A stretch of DNA of 64,000 bases from the NCBI GenBank assembly GCA_020465985.1, contig JAANYP010000177.1, positions 1-64,000 on the forward strand. Reading direction: 5' to 3'. A program made the translations under genes and the position numbers. The stretch is from Centrapalus pauciflorus (Eukaryota > Streptophyta > Magnoliopsida > Asterales > Asteraceae). Below the pieces are notes generated by a model. It was not told the origin of the DNA, ran no database searches, and saw only the letters and a program-made list of their open reading frames with translations. Positions 45,871-58,361 of this stretch are shown one piece after another; the first letter of the stretch is position 1; each line of letters opens with the position of its first letter.

Positions 45871-45884
45871 AATCCTCTCCTCTT
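45871..45884 (-). other. Polypurine tract
   Basis: The minus strand reads AAGAGGAGAGGATT immediately before the 3' LTR. Confidence 0.85.
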
Positions 45885-45905
45885 AAGAAGATTCCGTCCC
45901 GGAAT

Positions 45906-47690
45906 CTAGCTCGGACTCGGGAACAGCTGCGGATATCGGCTCCTCATTTCGGCCTCGGGCTCCCAGGTGGCACTAGTACCCTTATGATGCCTCCACTGAA
46001 CAAGTACTAGAGCGATCTCTTTATTCCGCAATTTCTTCACCTTTCGGTCAGTAATTACCTCAGGTTGCTCGACATATCTCAGGTGATCGTCTACGGTGAT
46101 CTCAGATAGTGGCACGAACTGATCGTCCTTGGCCAGACATTTCCTCAGATGACTCACATGAAAGGTGTCATGAACTCCGGCCAACTCGGGAGGCAATCTC
46201 AGTCTATAAGCCTGATCTCGGACTCTGGCAATGATCTCGAACGGACCGATGTACCGCGGACTCAGCTTACCCCGGTGTCTGAATCTGATAACTCCCTTCC
46301 ACGGCGATACTTTCAACATCACGCGGTCCCTGACACTGAACTCAAGCTCAGTCAGATGACGATCGACATAACTCTTTTGCCAGCTCTGTGCCACTCTCAT
46401 ATGCTCGCGGATAACCGCCACCTTGTCGCTCGTCTCCTGTAGCATCTCGGGCCCACTGATAGGTCGCTCGCCGACCTCACCCCAACACACAGGGGTTAGG
46501 CACTTACGCCCATACAGTGCCTCAAATGGATCCATCTTGATGGAGGTATGGTAGCTGTTGTTGTACGCAAACTCGACCAACGGCAAGTGAACGTCCCAAC
46601 TACCACTGAAATCGATCACACAAGCTCGGAGCATATCCTCAAGAGTCTGATTCGTCCGCTCTGTCTGCCCGTCTGTCTGAGGTCTGTACACTGTACTCAA
46701 CTGAACTCTCATCCCCAACTCGCGCTGAAAGCTCTGCCAGAACCTCGAAGTAAACCGCGTATCTCTATCGGACGTAATCGACATCGGAACGCCATGCCTC
46801 GAAACTATCTCATTGATGTACAACCGAGCCAACTGATCCATAGTAATGGTGCCCCGAACCGCTAGAAAGTGGGCACTCTTGGTCAACCGATCCACAATCA
46901 CCCAGATCATATCATTACCTCGAACCATGCGCGGAAGTCTGACGATGAAATCCATCGTGATATGATACCACTTCCACTCGGGAATCTCTAGAGGCTGCAG
47001 ATGCCCATGAGGCTTCTGGTGCTCAGCCTTAACACGCAAACAAGTCATACACTCTTCGACATATCGGCCCACATCTCTCTTCATCCCAGGCCACCAGTAA
47101 TACTCACGCAGATCTCTGTACATTTTGGTGCTCCCGGGGTGAATAGATAACCTCGATCGGTGCGACTCATCTAGAATCAACTGTCGCAGATTACCGACTC
47201 TTGGAACCCAAACCTGATCATGAAACACGTACAAGCCCCTACTGTCTCTGCTCAACACCTCAAGCTGCCCTGTCAGCCGCTCCCTCTTCACATTCTCTGC
47301 TCGCATACCCTCTAACTGAGCATGTCTCAGACTCTCCACAAGAGTCGACGTGACCTCGAGCCTTGCTGCTCGGGAAACCACTGTCTGGCCACACGCCTTG
47401 CGGCTCAACGCATCGGCCACCACATTGGCCCTACCCGGATGATACTGAATCTCGCAGTCATAATCTTTCAGTAACTCGAGGCCGCGCCGCTGTCTCATAT
47501 TCAACTCTTTCTGACTGAACAGATACTGAAGACTCTTATGATCTGTATATACCACAAACCGCGAACCATACAAATAATGACGCCATATCTTCAACGCAAA
47601 CACTATCGCGTCTAACTCGAGATCATGCACGGTATGATTCTCCTCGTAGGTCTTCAGCTGTCGCGACGCATACGCAATCACCTTGCCTCA
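45906..47690 (-). pseudogene. RNase H, integrase and chromodomain of the nested chromovirus
   Basis: A 591-codon open frame from 47681: RNase H (MIAYASRQLKTYEENHTVHD, YTDHKSLQYLF, VVADALSRK), integrase zinc finger (HPGSTKMYRDLREYYWWPGM, CLRVKAEHQKP) and core with intact catalytic signatures (TMDFIVRLP, TSDRDTRFTSRFW, TERTNQTLEDMLR). GPF/Y (LSPRYIGPFEII, VSHLRKCLA) and a chromodomain tail (KLRNKEIALVLVQWRHHKGT, ending FPSPS) follow. Upstream it is cut from the preceding frame by two consecutive stops, TAG TGA, at 47688-47693. Confidence 0.93.
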
Positions 47691-48038
47691 CTACATCAGA
47701 ACACAACCCAAACCGGTACCTGACGCATCACAATAGACTACGAAATCCTCTGTACCCTCGGGCAATGCTAATATCGGAGCCTGACATAACCGGGACTTCA
47801 GCTCTCTGAAGGCCGACTCTTGCTCATCGGACCATACAAAAGGAACGGACTGCCATGTCAATCTCATCAACGGCTTGGTAATTCTCGAAAAGTCCTGAAT
47901 GAAGTGGCGATAATACCCGGCTAGTCCCAAAAAGCTACGAATCTCAAGCACGGTCTTCGGCGGCTCCCAACTCATAACGGCCTCTATCTTCGCCGGATCC
48001 ACTGAAATACCCTTGGCGCTCACAACATGCCCCAGAAA
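47691..48038 (-). pseudogene. RT C-terminal part and RNase H start
   Basis: FLGHVVSAKGISVDPAKIEA, SFLGLAGYYRHFIQDFSRIT, then DFVVYCDASGTGLGCVLM. It lies between TAG at 48036-48038 (in place of Gln before FLGH) and TAG TGA at 47688-47693. It is contiguous with the RT core, without the intron-like segment seen in the 25986-35255 element. Confidence 0.9.
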
Positions 48039-49052
48039 CTAGACATCGCACAACCAGCACTCGCACTTGGAGAACTTCGCATACAGTCGCTCCTTTCGCA
48101 GCACAGATAAAACCTCTCGCAAGTGCTGCTCGTGGTCCTCGGCACTCCTAGAATAGATCAGGATGTCGTCAATGAAAACAATCACAAACCGATCCAACAT
48201 AGATCTACACACCCTGTTCATCAAATCCATGAATGTCGCGGGTGAGTTAGTCAGTTCGAAGGGCATCACAAGGAACTCATAATGGCCGTATCTCGTCCGA
48301 AACGCAGTCTTCGGCACATCCTCATCTCTGACTCTCAGCTGATGATACCCTGATCTCAAATCAATCTTCGAGAAGAAGCTCGAACCCTGCAGCTGATCAA
48401 ACAGATCGTCGATACGTGGAAGCGGATAACAGTTCTTCACCGTCACTTTATTCAACTCTCGATAGTCAATACACATCTGCATAGAACCGTCCTTCTTCTT
48501 CACAAACAACACGGGAGCTCCCCACGGAGACGAACTCGGACGGATAAATCCACGATCTAGCAACTTCTGAAGCTGCGACATCATCTCTCTCATCTTAGTA
48601 GGTGGCAGCCTATAAGGCGTCTTCGCAATAGGCACCGCTCCAGGGATAAGGTCTACACGAAACTCGACTTGACGATCTGGCGGTAACCCAGGCAACTCCT
48701 CTGGGAATACCTCAGGGAACTCTCTGATCACAGGTATATCCGCTATGGTCTTCTTCTCCAATCTGGCGTCAACAACATAAGCCAGAAAGGTCTCACACCC
48801 CTTCGCAACGTATCTCTGGGCTCTGGCCATCGAAACAATACCGATCTCGCCTCGGTGCCTCTCGCGATACACTGTCACCGTTTCACTGACTGAAATGGGT
48901 ATCCGGATCATCTTCTTTGCACACAAAATGTCGGCCTGCCTGGCTGTCATCCAATCCATACCCACTATCACATCGAAACTACTGATCTCTATCGGCAGTA
49001 GATCAATCAGAAACCGGTGAGCATCTATCTCAAGAACACAGTCTCTGAACAC
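48036..49052 (-). pseudogene. Protease C-terminus and reverse transcriptase of the nested chromovirus
   Basis: 337 codons: DVIVGMDWM of the protease region, ADIPVIREFPEVFPEELPGL, FIRPSSSPWGAPVLFVKKKD, KIDLRSGYHQLRVRDEDVPK, and the catalytic FIDDILIYSR. It ends ECWLCDV then TAG at 48036-48038. A frameshift near 49045 separates it from the protease active site. Confidence 0.92.
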
Positions 49053-49491
49053 CCGACTTACTAACTAACGGAACAGGTAAAGCAATAGAAGGCATAGAAA
49101 AGTAGGCACAAAACACAACAGATACATACGAGTGATCCGCTCCAGAATCAAACAAAATACGAGCACTAAGCCCGTTCAGGATGTACGTACCAGAAACCAC
49201 ATCGGTGGACTCGCGGGCCTCCTCTGCCGTAGCCTGGAACACTCTGCCTCGGCCTCTAGGCGCTGACTCTCGACGGCTCGATGATGACGACTCAGCTCTG
49301 GCACCGCTCGTACTCGCTCCCTGTACAGCTGGCGGTGCATCCGGGCAATCTCTCGCAATGTGACCTGGCCTCCCACAGCGGAACACACGGAATCCCTCGA
49401 GGTACAGGTAAATGAAGTGTGGCCATACTGCCCACACCGATAATATCGGGGCTGCTCCGGCATACAAGAACCGGAATGATGACGTCAGCAT
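49030..49491 (-). pseudogene. Zinc knuckle and protease active site
   Basis: Contains FRCGRPGHIARDCPDAP (zinc knuckle), a Ser/Arg-rich linker, VFQATAEEARESTDVVSGTY and the protease motif ILFDSGADHSYVS. An overlapping frame encodes YRCGQYGHTSFTCTSRDSVC immediately upstream, so a frameshift lies between the two. Confidence 0.85.
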
Positions 49492-50559
49492 CTCTGACAG
49501 TCTCTCTCCCCGGCTGAACTGTCAGCCCGGCTCCCTGCTGGCTGAGACCCCTGTCCCACGCTGCTCTGACTCTGACTAGGAGCACTATAATGGGAAGTCT
49601 GCCCCTGACTCTGACTGGCCGCCCCAGACTCCTGTTACTCTTCCGATCTCCTGGACCTACGGTCTCTGCCTCTATCTCTGTCTCTATGGAACCCCGAGCC
49701 CTGCCCCTGACTCTGCTGCTGCTCGGGCTGTCTCTCTCTCTCTCTGGAACTCCTGGGGCTCTCGATAATAGCTATGGGACTCCTCAGACGTCCCTGTCCT
49801 CTATCTCTGGGATGGAGGCTGACCCCTCTGCCTCTCAATCTCCCTCTCTCTAACACGAGCCAACTCCAAGGCTCTCGCAAACGTAGGGGTGTCGTGAAGC
49901 CCGACAAACTCCCGGATGTCCGACCGCAGACCATCAATGAAGGCATCCGCCTTGCGAACCTCAGAATCCACATGCTGGGGCGCAAACTGTGCATAATCAT
50001 TAAATCTATCCACATACTGCTGGACTGACATGCTGCCCTTCTGAAGATGTAGAAAACGACGCTCCATCTCCCGACGCTCATCTCGGGGAATATACTGAAG
50101 CTCAAAGATGGCACGGAACTGCTCCCACGACATAGCATAAGCTGCTGCAGTAGTCATCGATGACTCAATGGACTTCCACCACTGTGAAGCCCCTCCCTTC
50201 AGCAAATAGGCCGCATAACCGACCATGTCACGGGGATCAACGTGGGCGACTCTGAAAGCCGCCTCGATCTCTCTCTCCCATGCCATAGCCGCACCCGGCT
50301 CACCACCGCCTCGGAACTGAGGTGGGACTCCCGCCATAAAGTCCTTAAAGGACCCACCTCGCGGAGCAGAAGAAGAAGATGCCCCAACCCCTGTCTCAAC
50401 ACTGGTTACTGGCGGCGGATCAGATCTCTGTCGCTGCTGGTCTTTCTCTCTATAGAACTCAGTCAACACTGCTAGCATCTCTGATCGACGAATATACTCA
50501 TCCCCCGCTGGCCTCTCGGGCCCTGATTCCTCACCATGATCTGCCATAATCACCTGCAC
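49492..50559 (-). pseudogene. gag of the nested chromovirus
   Basis: Likely start MADHGEESGPERPAGDEYIR at 50547; the frame opens 4 codons earlier. The capsid region includes GGASQWWKSIESSM, FELQYIPRDERREMERRFLH, SVQQYVDRFNDYA and GLRSDIREFVGLHD. It runs open to 49801, then shifts frames in an Arg/Gln/Ser-rich part (GFHRDRDRGRDRRSRRSEE in another frame) before the zinc knuckle. There are at least two frameshifts between capsid and zinc knuckle. Confidence 0.9.
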
Positions 50560-50708
50560 ATATCACAAAGGTAAGATAACAGATCGACCACCCTGCATTA
50601 TACAATAAGCTAGGTCATCCGCTAAACTCAGTCTCAGGGAAGAATCCCATGGATCTGAACACGGTAAGAGCTCAAGCATCCACTGATACTCAATACTGAA
50701 ACCACAAG

Positions 50709-50722
50709 CTCTGATACCAAGC
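50709..50722 (-). other. Primer binding site of the nested chromovirus
   Basis: The minus strand reads GCTTGGTATCAGAG (followed by CT), initiator-Met tRNA type, adjacent to the LTR. Confidence 0.9.
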
Positions 50723-52498
50723 TGTAACACCCACAATTCTCACACAAATGCCACGTCAATCAATAATCATAAGTGGCAATATTGCAATCATCTCAAGGTA
50801 CACATGTCACAGGATTAGCGGAAAACACTGATAATTTAAAACTTTAATACAAAGTTAACACGTGTCATGTCACATGTCGATACAGATACATACACAACTG
50901 AATAATTGATAAACACTAACTACTGATAGCAAACACAGTGCTGATCAAGTACAAAATACAGATAGCGGCTCTAAAGTCTAATATCAAAAGACAGTCAGCA
51001 CACACAACTCTAAACTGCCCCGATCTCTACTTCGGCTGCTGCGGCTGTGACTGCGATCCCACAGTATGGCTGCCTGAGACACGAAAGACTCGAAAACATA
51101 AGCTGGGGAGATCGTGAGTACGCGAGGGTTAGACTCTGTAATATAACACATATAGCATGCACAACAGAATAATATCTCAACACATAACACAGCTCGATGC
51201 ACACACATATCTCTGCTCAAAAGGGGATGCCGTTCCACAGCTAACATGCCGCACACAGCAGCGGTTAGCTACTCAATAGGCACAGGAGCGACCCAGCAAT
51301 AACACTGCTTTATATATAGTCTCATACTTCGTGACTAGCTAGGGACAGTCAGCCTGCGCGACCACATATCGCGGACACCTGCAACTCAAACACATATAAC
51401 ACGTATGGGGTAGATAGAATCATACCTGCACTGTATCTCTGTCTCATATACACATATCACAACACATAATAGACTCATAAAAGCTTACGCGCGTTTTGTA
51501 AAGAACTCGAGTAGTCACCGATTACCCGAATTTAACTGAAACCCGAAACTCTAATGCGGCTCGGCACGTGATCGGCTAGAAACTGTGAACATCACGGATC
51601 TCACACATTAACGCAAGCTCAATAACCAGACAACTCAAATCCAAATACAATTATCACAATTAAACCCAATCCGAAACACGCCCCAAACGAATAGCCGATC
51701 CCCGAAATCCCTTTATGAAATTCCCACCAAGACTCAAGACTCGAGTAATTCAATCCGACAATATCCCGAAGGAACCCGACCAATGACGACCCCAAAGCTC
51801 CCCTCAAATGATCAAGCTGGATTTTCCCTGCAGGCTGCGGCTCGCGCCGCTAAGCCCCTGAGGGTCGCGCCGCGACCAAGCGGTGCTCTGCACCTTGACC
51901 TGCGATTTCCATGGCTGAACCAGGGGTTTAACTTCTCACTTCTCATCTCCAGCAACAAAATACATACCAAATCATATGAATTCGACCATACTAATTCAGA
52001 AGCAAAACCCTACATATAACACATACATATCGCAAGATTTTAGCCATCAAAACTCACAACTCTTACCTTTGAAGCTTCAAGAACACAAGAGATGATGAAG
52101 ATGATCAAGGCTTCTCAACACAATCTGGAGCTGGAAACAATTGCCTTCAGCTGGAGCTCACACACAAGACACACACACACTTTAGGGTTCCTTTCTCAAA
52201 AATGGATAAGGGAGGAGGAAAAGAGATGGCCATATATACGTCTCTATCTTTATCCGGTCCCGAACCCATTAAGCCGGACCCGATATCACTTTTTCACAAT
52301 TCATATCATTAGGATCCAATTAAATCCACGATCTCAGTGATTATAATAATCCGCTAATTATTAACCCGGAGACACGTATCACTCGGTCTCGACACGTTTA
52401 ATCCATGAAACGGGATTTAATTGGAACAACGCAATAATATAAAATTAATGAGCCAATAAATTAAGTCCACGTACCAGGCTCAAATCCGGGATGTTACA
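50723..52498 (-). repeat. 5' LTR of the nested chromovirus
   Basis: 1776 bp, the same length as the 3' LTR, with few substitutions and small compensating indels. The minus strand carries a TATATATGGCC TATA-like motif near 52232. Confidence 0.93.
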
Positions 52499-52503
52499 TA
52501 CAT

Positions 52504-52922
52504 CCTCCGTAGTCTGAATCCATGAACGCTACCAACTCCAGATCGCCCTTCGCGTGACACCAAAGTCCCAGCTTCGGTTTCGACATGAGGTATCGTGGAA
52601 TCCGCTTCACAGCTTTCAAGTGCATTTCTTTCGGATTAGCTTGAAACCTAGCACAAATACAAACAACAAACATAATATCAGGTCTAGAAGCAGTTAAATA
52701 AATAAGTGACCCAATCATGGCCCGATATAACGTCGGATCCACATCGGTATCACTTTCAGTACCCGGTCAGAGATTGTGATTCACTTGAATCGGTGTGCTG
52801 AAGTGAGCTGTCAGCTTGGTTCCTTCCATCCCGAAGCGCTCTAAGATGTCATAGACATACTTCGTCTGATGAATAAACATGCCCTCCTTCCTTTGTTCGA
52901 CTTGCAAACCCAGAAAGAAGTT
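52504..52922 (-). pseudogene. RT C-terminus and RNase H N-terminal part of the Sirevirus-like element
   Basis: Continues RT in frame after TAA at 52923-52925: FFLGLQVEQRKEGMFIHQTK, ILERFGMEGTKL. TGA near 52770 follows, then the open part MDPTLYRAMIGSLIYLTASR, PDIMFVVCICARFQANP, LVAFMDSDYGGC, where the chromovirus begins. Confidence 0.88.
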
Positions 52923-54413
52923 TTACTCACCCATCGCACTCATCTCGAACTTTGACTTCATCACCTTTTCAAAATCAGTGCACATTTGCTCGTCTGATGA
53001 TCCAAAAATAATATCATCCATGTACACTTGTACCAAGATGAAATGTTCTCCTTTTCGCTTCACGAACAGCGTACTATCTATCCTCCCTCTTTCAAACCCG
53101 TTGTCTAGAAGATGGTTGGACAGAGTCTCGTACCACGCCCTCGGTGCTTGATGCAATCCATATAAAGCCTTATCTAGTCGATACACTCTGTCTAGATATT
53201 TCGGATCTGTAAACCCGGGCGGCTGTTCCACATACACCAGTTCCTTCACTTTCCCATAAAGGAAAGCACTCTTAACATCTAGTTGATAAACCTTAAAACC
53301 CTTGAAGGATGCAAAAGCCAGAAACAAACGGATTGCTTCAAGCCTTGCCACTGACGCCAACACTTCATTGTAATCGATTCCTTCCTCTTGGTTGAAACCA
53401 TTTACCACTAGTCTTGCTTTGTTGCGAGTGACTATACCCCGATCGTCTCTCTTGCACTTAAAAACCCATTTGGTTCCTATTGCAACTTCTCCTCGAGGTA
53501 ACGGAACTAACTCCCACACTTCTAGTTTCCTGAACTGTGACAGTTCTTCCTGCATCGCTTCAACCCAAGAGTTGTCTTTTAGTGCCATCTGCACATTTTT
53601 CGGCTCTACTTGCGAGATAAAGCATGAATAGAGGCAGGTATGAAAGGCCTCAGAGTCATTTATCATTGACAACAACACTGTGTTGTTATTTAAACTACTC
53701 CGAGTTCTCACACCAGCATTAGGACTTCCTATGATGCTTTCTATAGGATGGTTCTTGTTGATCCTAGATGTCTCTATCTCGTCAACTCTCAGATTATCTC
53801 CCAAATTAGATTCTATTTCTCCTAACGGGGGAACGACTTCAGACTCCACATTTTCTTCCTCGTGGACATTTTCGTCGGAGTTAGAAGTAGTTGTCTGATT
53901 TTCGTTTGTAGGCACTTCAGAATCAGTAACTTCTGGAGATCTATCTTTAGTTGATGTAGGCTCGGATGTTGATTGAAAAGTGGTCCTCGGAAAGCTATGA
54001 CCCTCGTCATTCAGATTTAATGACGACATATCCTTTTCGATTGTACCTGCATTTTCATCCAAAGGAATGTTAAATGACTCAACCAATTTGTCATAATTAA
54101 ATATCCATTCCGGACCAGTTTGGGGTTCATGTGTATAACTTGTGACATCTATATTATACACAATTTCTATCGTACCATTAGATTTGTTAAAAACCCGTTT
54201 GTTTGGTGAGTTCGGCACATAACTTAGGAAGTATCCTTCGTCAGCCTTTTCACCAAACTTAGGTTGATGTTTTGTTCTCATTAAAGTACATGGTACCCCA
54301 AAAGGTTCGAAGCCAGTTAAATTAGGTGGCCTTTTATTCAAAACTTCATAACAGGTTTTGTTCAAAGATTTGACAGTAAGGACACGGTTTAAAACATGGC
54401 ATGCGGTATTCAC
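52923..54413 (-). pseudogene. Copia reverse transcriptase with linker
   Basis: 496 codons. It starts in the integrase C-terminal part (MNTACHVLNRVLTVKSLNKT, GYFLSYVPNSPNKRVFNK), then an acidic Ser/Thr-rich linker. RT follows: WELVPLPRGEVAIGTKWVFK, ARLVVNGFNQEEGIDYNEVL, YQLDVKSAFLYGKV, YVEQPPGFTD, LYGLHQAPRAWYE and the catalytic VYMDDIIFGS. It ends SAMGE then TAA. The preceding frame is separated by TAA near 54423. Confidence 0.92.
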
Positions 54414-54422
54414 TGCCTCCCC

Positions 54423-54898
54423 TTAAAACATGGTAGGAAGCTTTGAATCCGATAACATGGTCCTTGCTGCCTCAATCAATGTCATGTTTTTCCGTTCGGC
54501 CACCCCATTTTGTTGTGGCTCATAAGGTGCACTAAATTGATGCACTATGCCCTTTGATAGGCAATATACACCAATTAATGTGTTTTTAAACTCTGTACCG
54601 TTATCACTTCGAATTCGTTTAACCCTTGTTCCGTATGAATTTTCCACTTGGTCTAAGAACCCGATGAGCTTAGCAGCCGCCTCATCCTTTGTACCTAGAA
54701 AGAAAACCCAAGAAAAACATGAGTAATCGTCAGTAATAACTAAACAGTACCAACTACCACCTATACTCCTTTTGTTGATTGGTCCGAAGAGGTCCATATG
54801 CAACAAATCGAATGTGCAGCGATGGAGTTCTGAGTCTTGGACTTGTGTGCCTTCTTGTGTTGTTTTCCTTTCTTGCACAGTAGACACTTATCCTCGAA
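54423..54898 (-). pseudogene. Copia integrase core
   Basis: DLLHMDLFGPINKRSIGGSW (first catalytic Asp), IRSDNGTEFKNTLIG (second Asp), VAERKNMTLIEAARTML (catalytic Glu). The zinc-finger half CLLCKKGKQHKKAHK lies just upstream in another frame, giving one frameshift near 54840 plus TAG at about 54899. Confidence 0.9.
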
Positions 54899-56035
54899 CT
54901 AAAAACTCTTCATTGGAACACCTTGCACCAATCCATTTTTCGTAATGTAGTTCATCTTTCTCAGGTGCAAGTGTGCCATGCGTCTGTGCCATAAAACCGA
55001 CTCAGTCTCTGAAGCTTTAGATAGCAGACAAATTGGTCCCATTGAAGATTCCGGCTTGTTCATGTCGAGCATGTACATGTCATTCTTCCTTGGAGCCCTC
55101 ATCAGTATCCACTCTTCAGGTACTTTGAACCCCGGTTTCAGCACTAACGCCTCAGTATCAGTGAACAATACTGAGTTCTTCTTATCACATATTTGAGATA
55201 AACTAATGAGATTGTGAACCAGTTTATCAACGTGATAAACTTGATCCAGTTTGATAGTCCCATTAGTAAACACTCCAGTACCAGTGATATTCCCTCCTTT
55301 ATTGCCAGCGAATGATACAAATCCCCGATTCCCTCCCTTGAAGTCTGCGAGTAGACTTCTTTCCCCTGTCATGTGCCTGGAGCAACCACTGTCGACGAAC
55401 CATTTGTTGTTTGGACCTATAGTTATCTCCTGCACATGAAAGAAAGTAGGTAAGTTATCACGGGGAACCCAAGCCATAACTGACTTGGTAATACCATTCT
55501 CCTCCACATACTTAAACTCTTTCAAATACCCATCTCTCCTTTCAGGTGACTTGGGTCTTTGAATTGGAGTCTGTTGTGGTGCAGAGTGATTTACGTTCAC
55601 TCTCGGCCTATATGTAGGCATTTGCTGTGGAGCTATTGAATAATATTGATTATAATGCATTTCTGAGTGATATCCCTGAGCTCTACCTGGTGTTTGATGT
55701 CTTACAGGAGTGTGTGACCTAACCGGAGTGTAAGCTCTGCTAGGTGTAGTACTCCTATAATGCTGTTGCGATCCTGACCTAAATTGATTAACAACTCTAT
55801 TTGGTGAATTAGTCCTTATCACTTCTTTTGGTCGACATGACACAGGCATTTGTTTCACAGCAGATTTTGGTGCAGCTTGCACAGTTTTCTCGGTATTCTG
55901 AGAACTACTAGTGCTTGCAACACTTGTAGATGGCTTAGGTTGTTCTTGCTTTCGCATCTTAGGTGTAGTATCTACTTTCCTATGCGGACAGCTAGAAGCA
56001 ACATGCCCCCTTTCGTGACATCTAAAGCAAGACAT
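54899..56035 (-). pseudogene. Second zinc knuckle, protease and integrase zinc-finger start
   Basis: MSCFRCHERGHVASSCPHRK is a CCHC knuckle. A basic Pro/Gln/Thr-rich linker with tandem TPVRSHTPVRHQTPGRA-type repeats follows, then AWVPRDN and the protease active site WFVDSGCSRHMTGERSLL, and the H..H part SVLWHRRMAHLHLRKMNYI. It ends MKSF then TAG. This WVP-to-protease order explains the WVPK protein of the non-autonomous elements. Confidence 0.9.
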
Positions 56036-56065
56036 TTTATCAATTGACTTTTTGTGCGTGCCCTT

Positions 56066-57838
56066 TCATTTAGTTGTGTCACTAGTGTCTGGCTCTTTTG
56101 GTTCAACTATAGCGACTGGTTCATCATCTCGATCATTAAAGTCATTTTTGTGTTGTCCTACAGGTTTATCACTAGAGGATGACACAAATTTAACTTTCTT
56201 AATCTTGATATTATTATCAGTCACCTTAGTTTCATTTTCCTTTACAGGTTTAGACACTGGTTCCGGTATTTCCTCTGACTCAACTGATTTCTCAGTTTTC
56301 TCCTGAGGTTGAGGTACATAGTTATCGTTGAAAGGTGAAGGACTCTCATGATATCCTAGACCTACATGCTTCTTAGACTGACGCTGTGCATCTAAGATTT
56401 TCCCTAGGTTAAGAGATGAGTTCCTAAACTTTTCAAGTTTACTATTGGCCTCAGCTACCTTTACCTTAGACTCGGCTAGCTCTACATCTTTGGATTTTAG
56501 CTCCTTGGTTAATGCCTCAACATGTTCATACATTAGTTCTAACCTAACACACTGTTCGCTCAGTTTGTCTTTTAGAACTATAACATCCTGTGCATCAGCC
56601 TTTAGCTTATCCCTAAGATCTTGTTTTATGTCAACTAGGCTAGCATTATCTGATTTTAACGTTTCATTTTGAGCAGAGATGGTTGGATGTGATTCTAGTA
56701 CTAAATTTAACCTATCGTTAGATGTAGCACACAATGCACATAAATCATGGAAAAGAAAAAAGTTTAGAGTTACCGTGGCATGATCTGATTCTACGTTAAC
56801 CATCTGTCCGGCAAACTCCAGAATCGTCTGATCAGCTGACTTCTCTACCCACATCGGACTGCTTTCATTCTGACTGCTGTTCCCTGTGATTTCCTCTGCC
56901 CCTTCATTTCCAGTCTCAGTCACTTCAGCCATAAAGGCTCTAGCATTCGATTCTGGATGTGTACTCCAGTCATAAGTTCCATCTAGCTGTCTGTTTAAAG
57001 TAACATTGGATAACAGACCAACTATATTCGCTTGACTGGTTGAACTACTCGGTAGATATCGCCCTTGCGATTGATTCTGATACTGTCCCTGTGGATTCTG
57101 ATACTGACCCTGGTAGTTCTCTACTTTCGGTCTCTGACACTCCCTAGCGAAGTGTCCTAACCCCTGACAGTTGTAACACTTAACCTTGGACTTATCAAAT
57201 CCAATCTTATTGTTACTAACATTCAGATTCCTTCCCGTTCTTTTGATGAACCTTTTAACTCTCTGAGTTACCATGGCCAGTTGCCATTGCAGATCCATCT
57301 CCTCCAGATCATCAGGGTCTACCTGATCGTAATCCTCATCCCAAAGTGCAGGATCGTTAATTTTTCCTTGAACATAATTGCCGTAAGCGGCCACAAAGGA
57401 AGCCAACAGATTTAGATGATCTTCCGCAGATTTTGCGCTCATAGGCATCTTAGAATATCCTTGAGATGTAGATGCCGGGGTAGCCTGATACTGCTTTTCT
57501 TCTGGTTGAGAAAACCCTAAGAAAGCTCTATTCATTGCGTCTTCTGTTTCAGCCGGTGACGATGTTTCTCCCGAGAAGAAGGCTGTAGCGGTCTTCAATT
57601 CAGCTGCAACTGAAGGTTTTGTTTTCCCAAAGTACATAGCCGGATCTTGAACTTGATCATAATTTGTTTCCTTCTTTAGCAGCTCAAAGTGATATGCCCT
57701 CAGCGTTCCGATAACCTTATCTAGAGTCAGAGTATAGAATTTGTATTCATCATGCTTTATTAAGGCCACATACATCTCCCATTTGGCCGGTAAAGCATCC
57801 AGAATCTTGTTAATCTTTTCCGTATAACTCCACGTCAT
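56066..57838 (-). pseudogene. gag of the Sirevirus-like element, main part
   Basis: 590 codons: KINKILDALPAKWEMYVALI, a linker, zinc knuckle CYNCQGLGHFARECQRP, a Gln/Tyr-rich region, then a long coiled coil (about residues 380-490, ELKSKDVELAESKVKVAEAN) and a charged C-terminus ending TSDTTK at TGA. Beyond the TGA the same frame stays open to the second zinc knuckle at 56035, so a single stop separates the two. Confidence 0.88.
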
Positions 57839-58361
57839 GGCTATCTAACTCAGTTAGCAAGTGATAGAAGCGAGTAATAGTCTCATCCAGCTTTTCGTTC
57901 TTCAAGGCTTTGAAGATTGCGAACTGCTGCTTGAGCATTTCCATTCGATTTTTCCTTACTCGCGGGTTACCTTCACACCGTTTCTCCAACGCATCCCACA
58001 GCTCTTTTGTTGTCTTCTGATTTCGGAAGGTGTGTAAAATCTCCTGCGGTAACGCCATTCGAATGATAGCTATTGCATGGTTCTCAGCTTCATACACCTT
58101 TTTATCGTCATCCTTCATTTTTGAGTAAGGCACAACCTTTTGTCGTCCTTCAACTTCAGCTGTAGGTGGAATGTACCCTTCATCGATACAAAGCCACAGA
58201 CGCATATCATTAAACCTCGTGAAGTCAGCAAATCTATCCTTCCACCAGTAATAGTCCTCAATTTTCATTAACTTCGGTGGTGAATTCGCCTTGCCAACCT
58301 CATGATCCATCTCCATAAACCTCTGCAGACTTGACATTGTTTCAAAGATATTTGAATTCAA
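57810..58361 (-). pseudogene. gag N-terminal part
   Basis: Starts MNSNIFETMSSLQRFMEMDH at 58361. KIEDYYWWKDRFADFTRF, TTKELWDALEKRCEGNPRVR and KLDETITRFYHLLTELDSH are the usual copia Gag (UBN2-type) features. One frameshift at about 57830 leads into the next frame. Confidence 0.88.

Larger units (their letters stand above)
44095..52498 (-). mobile_element. Complete Ty3-gypsy chromovirus nested in the copia RNase H
   Basis: 8404 bp, target duplication TACAT (44090-44094 and 52499-52503). Both LTRs are 1776 bp and very similar, implying recent insertion relative to its host. Minus-strand order: 5' LTR, primer site, gag, protease, RT, RNase H, integrase with chromodomain, polypurine tract, 3' LTR. 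Several nonsense codons and gag frameshifts make it non-autonomous. It is the youngest insertion in this part of the window. Confidence 0.94.

Noticed and set aside
46149..46865. Plus-strand ORFs over the chromovirus integrase
   Set aside because: Antisense shadows of the conserved minus-strand integrase frame.
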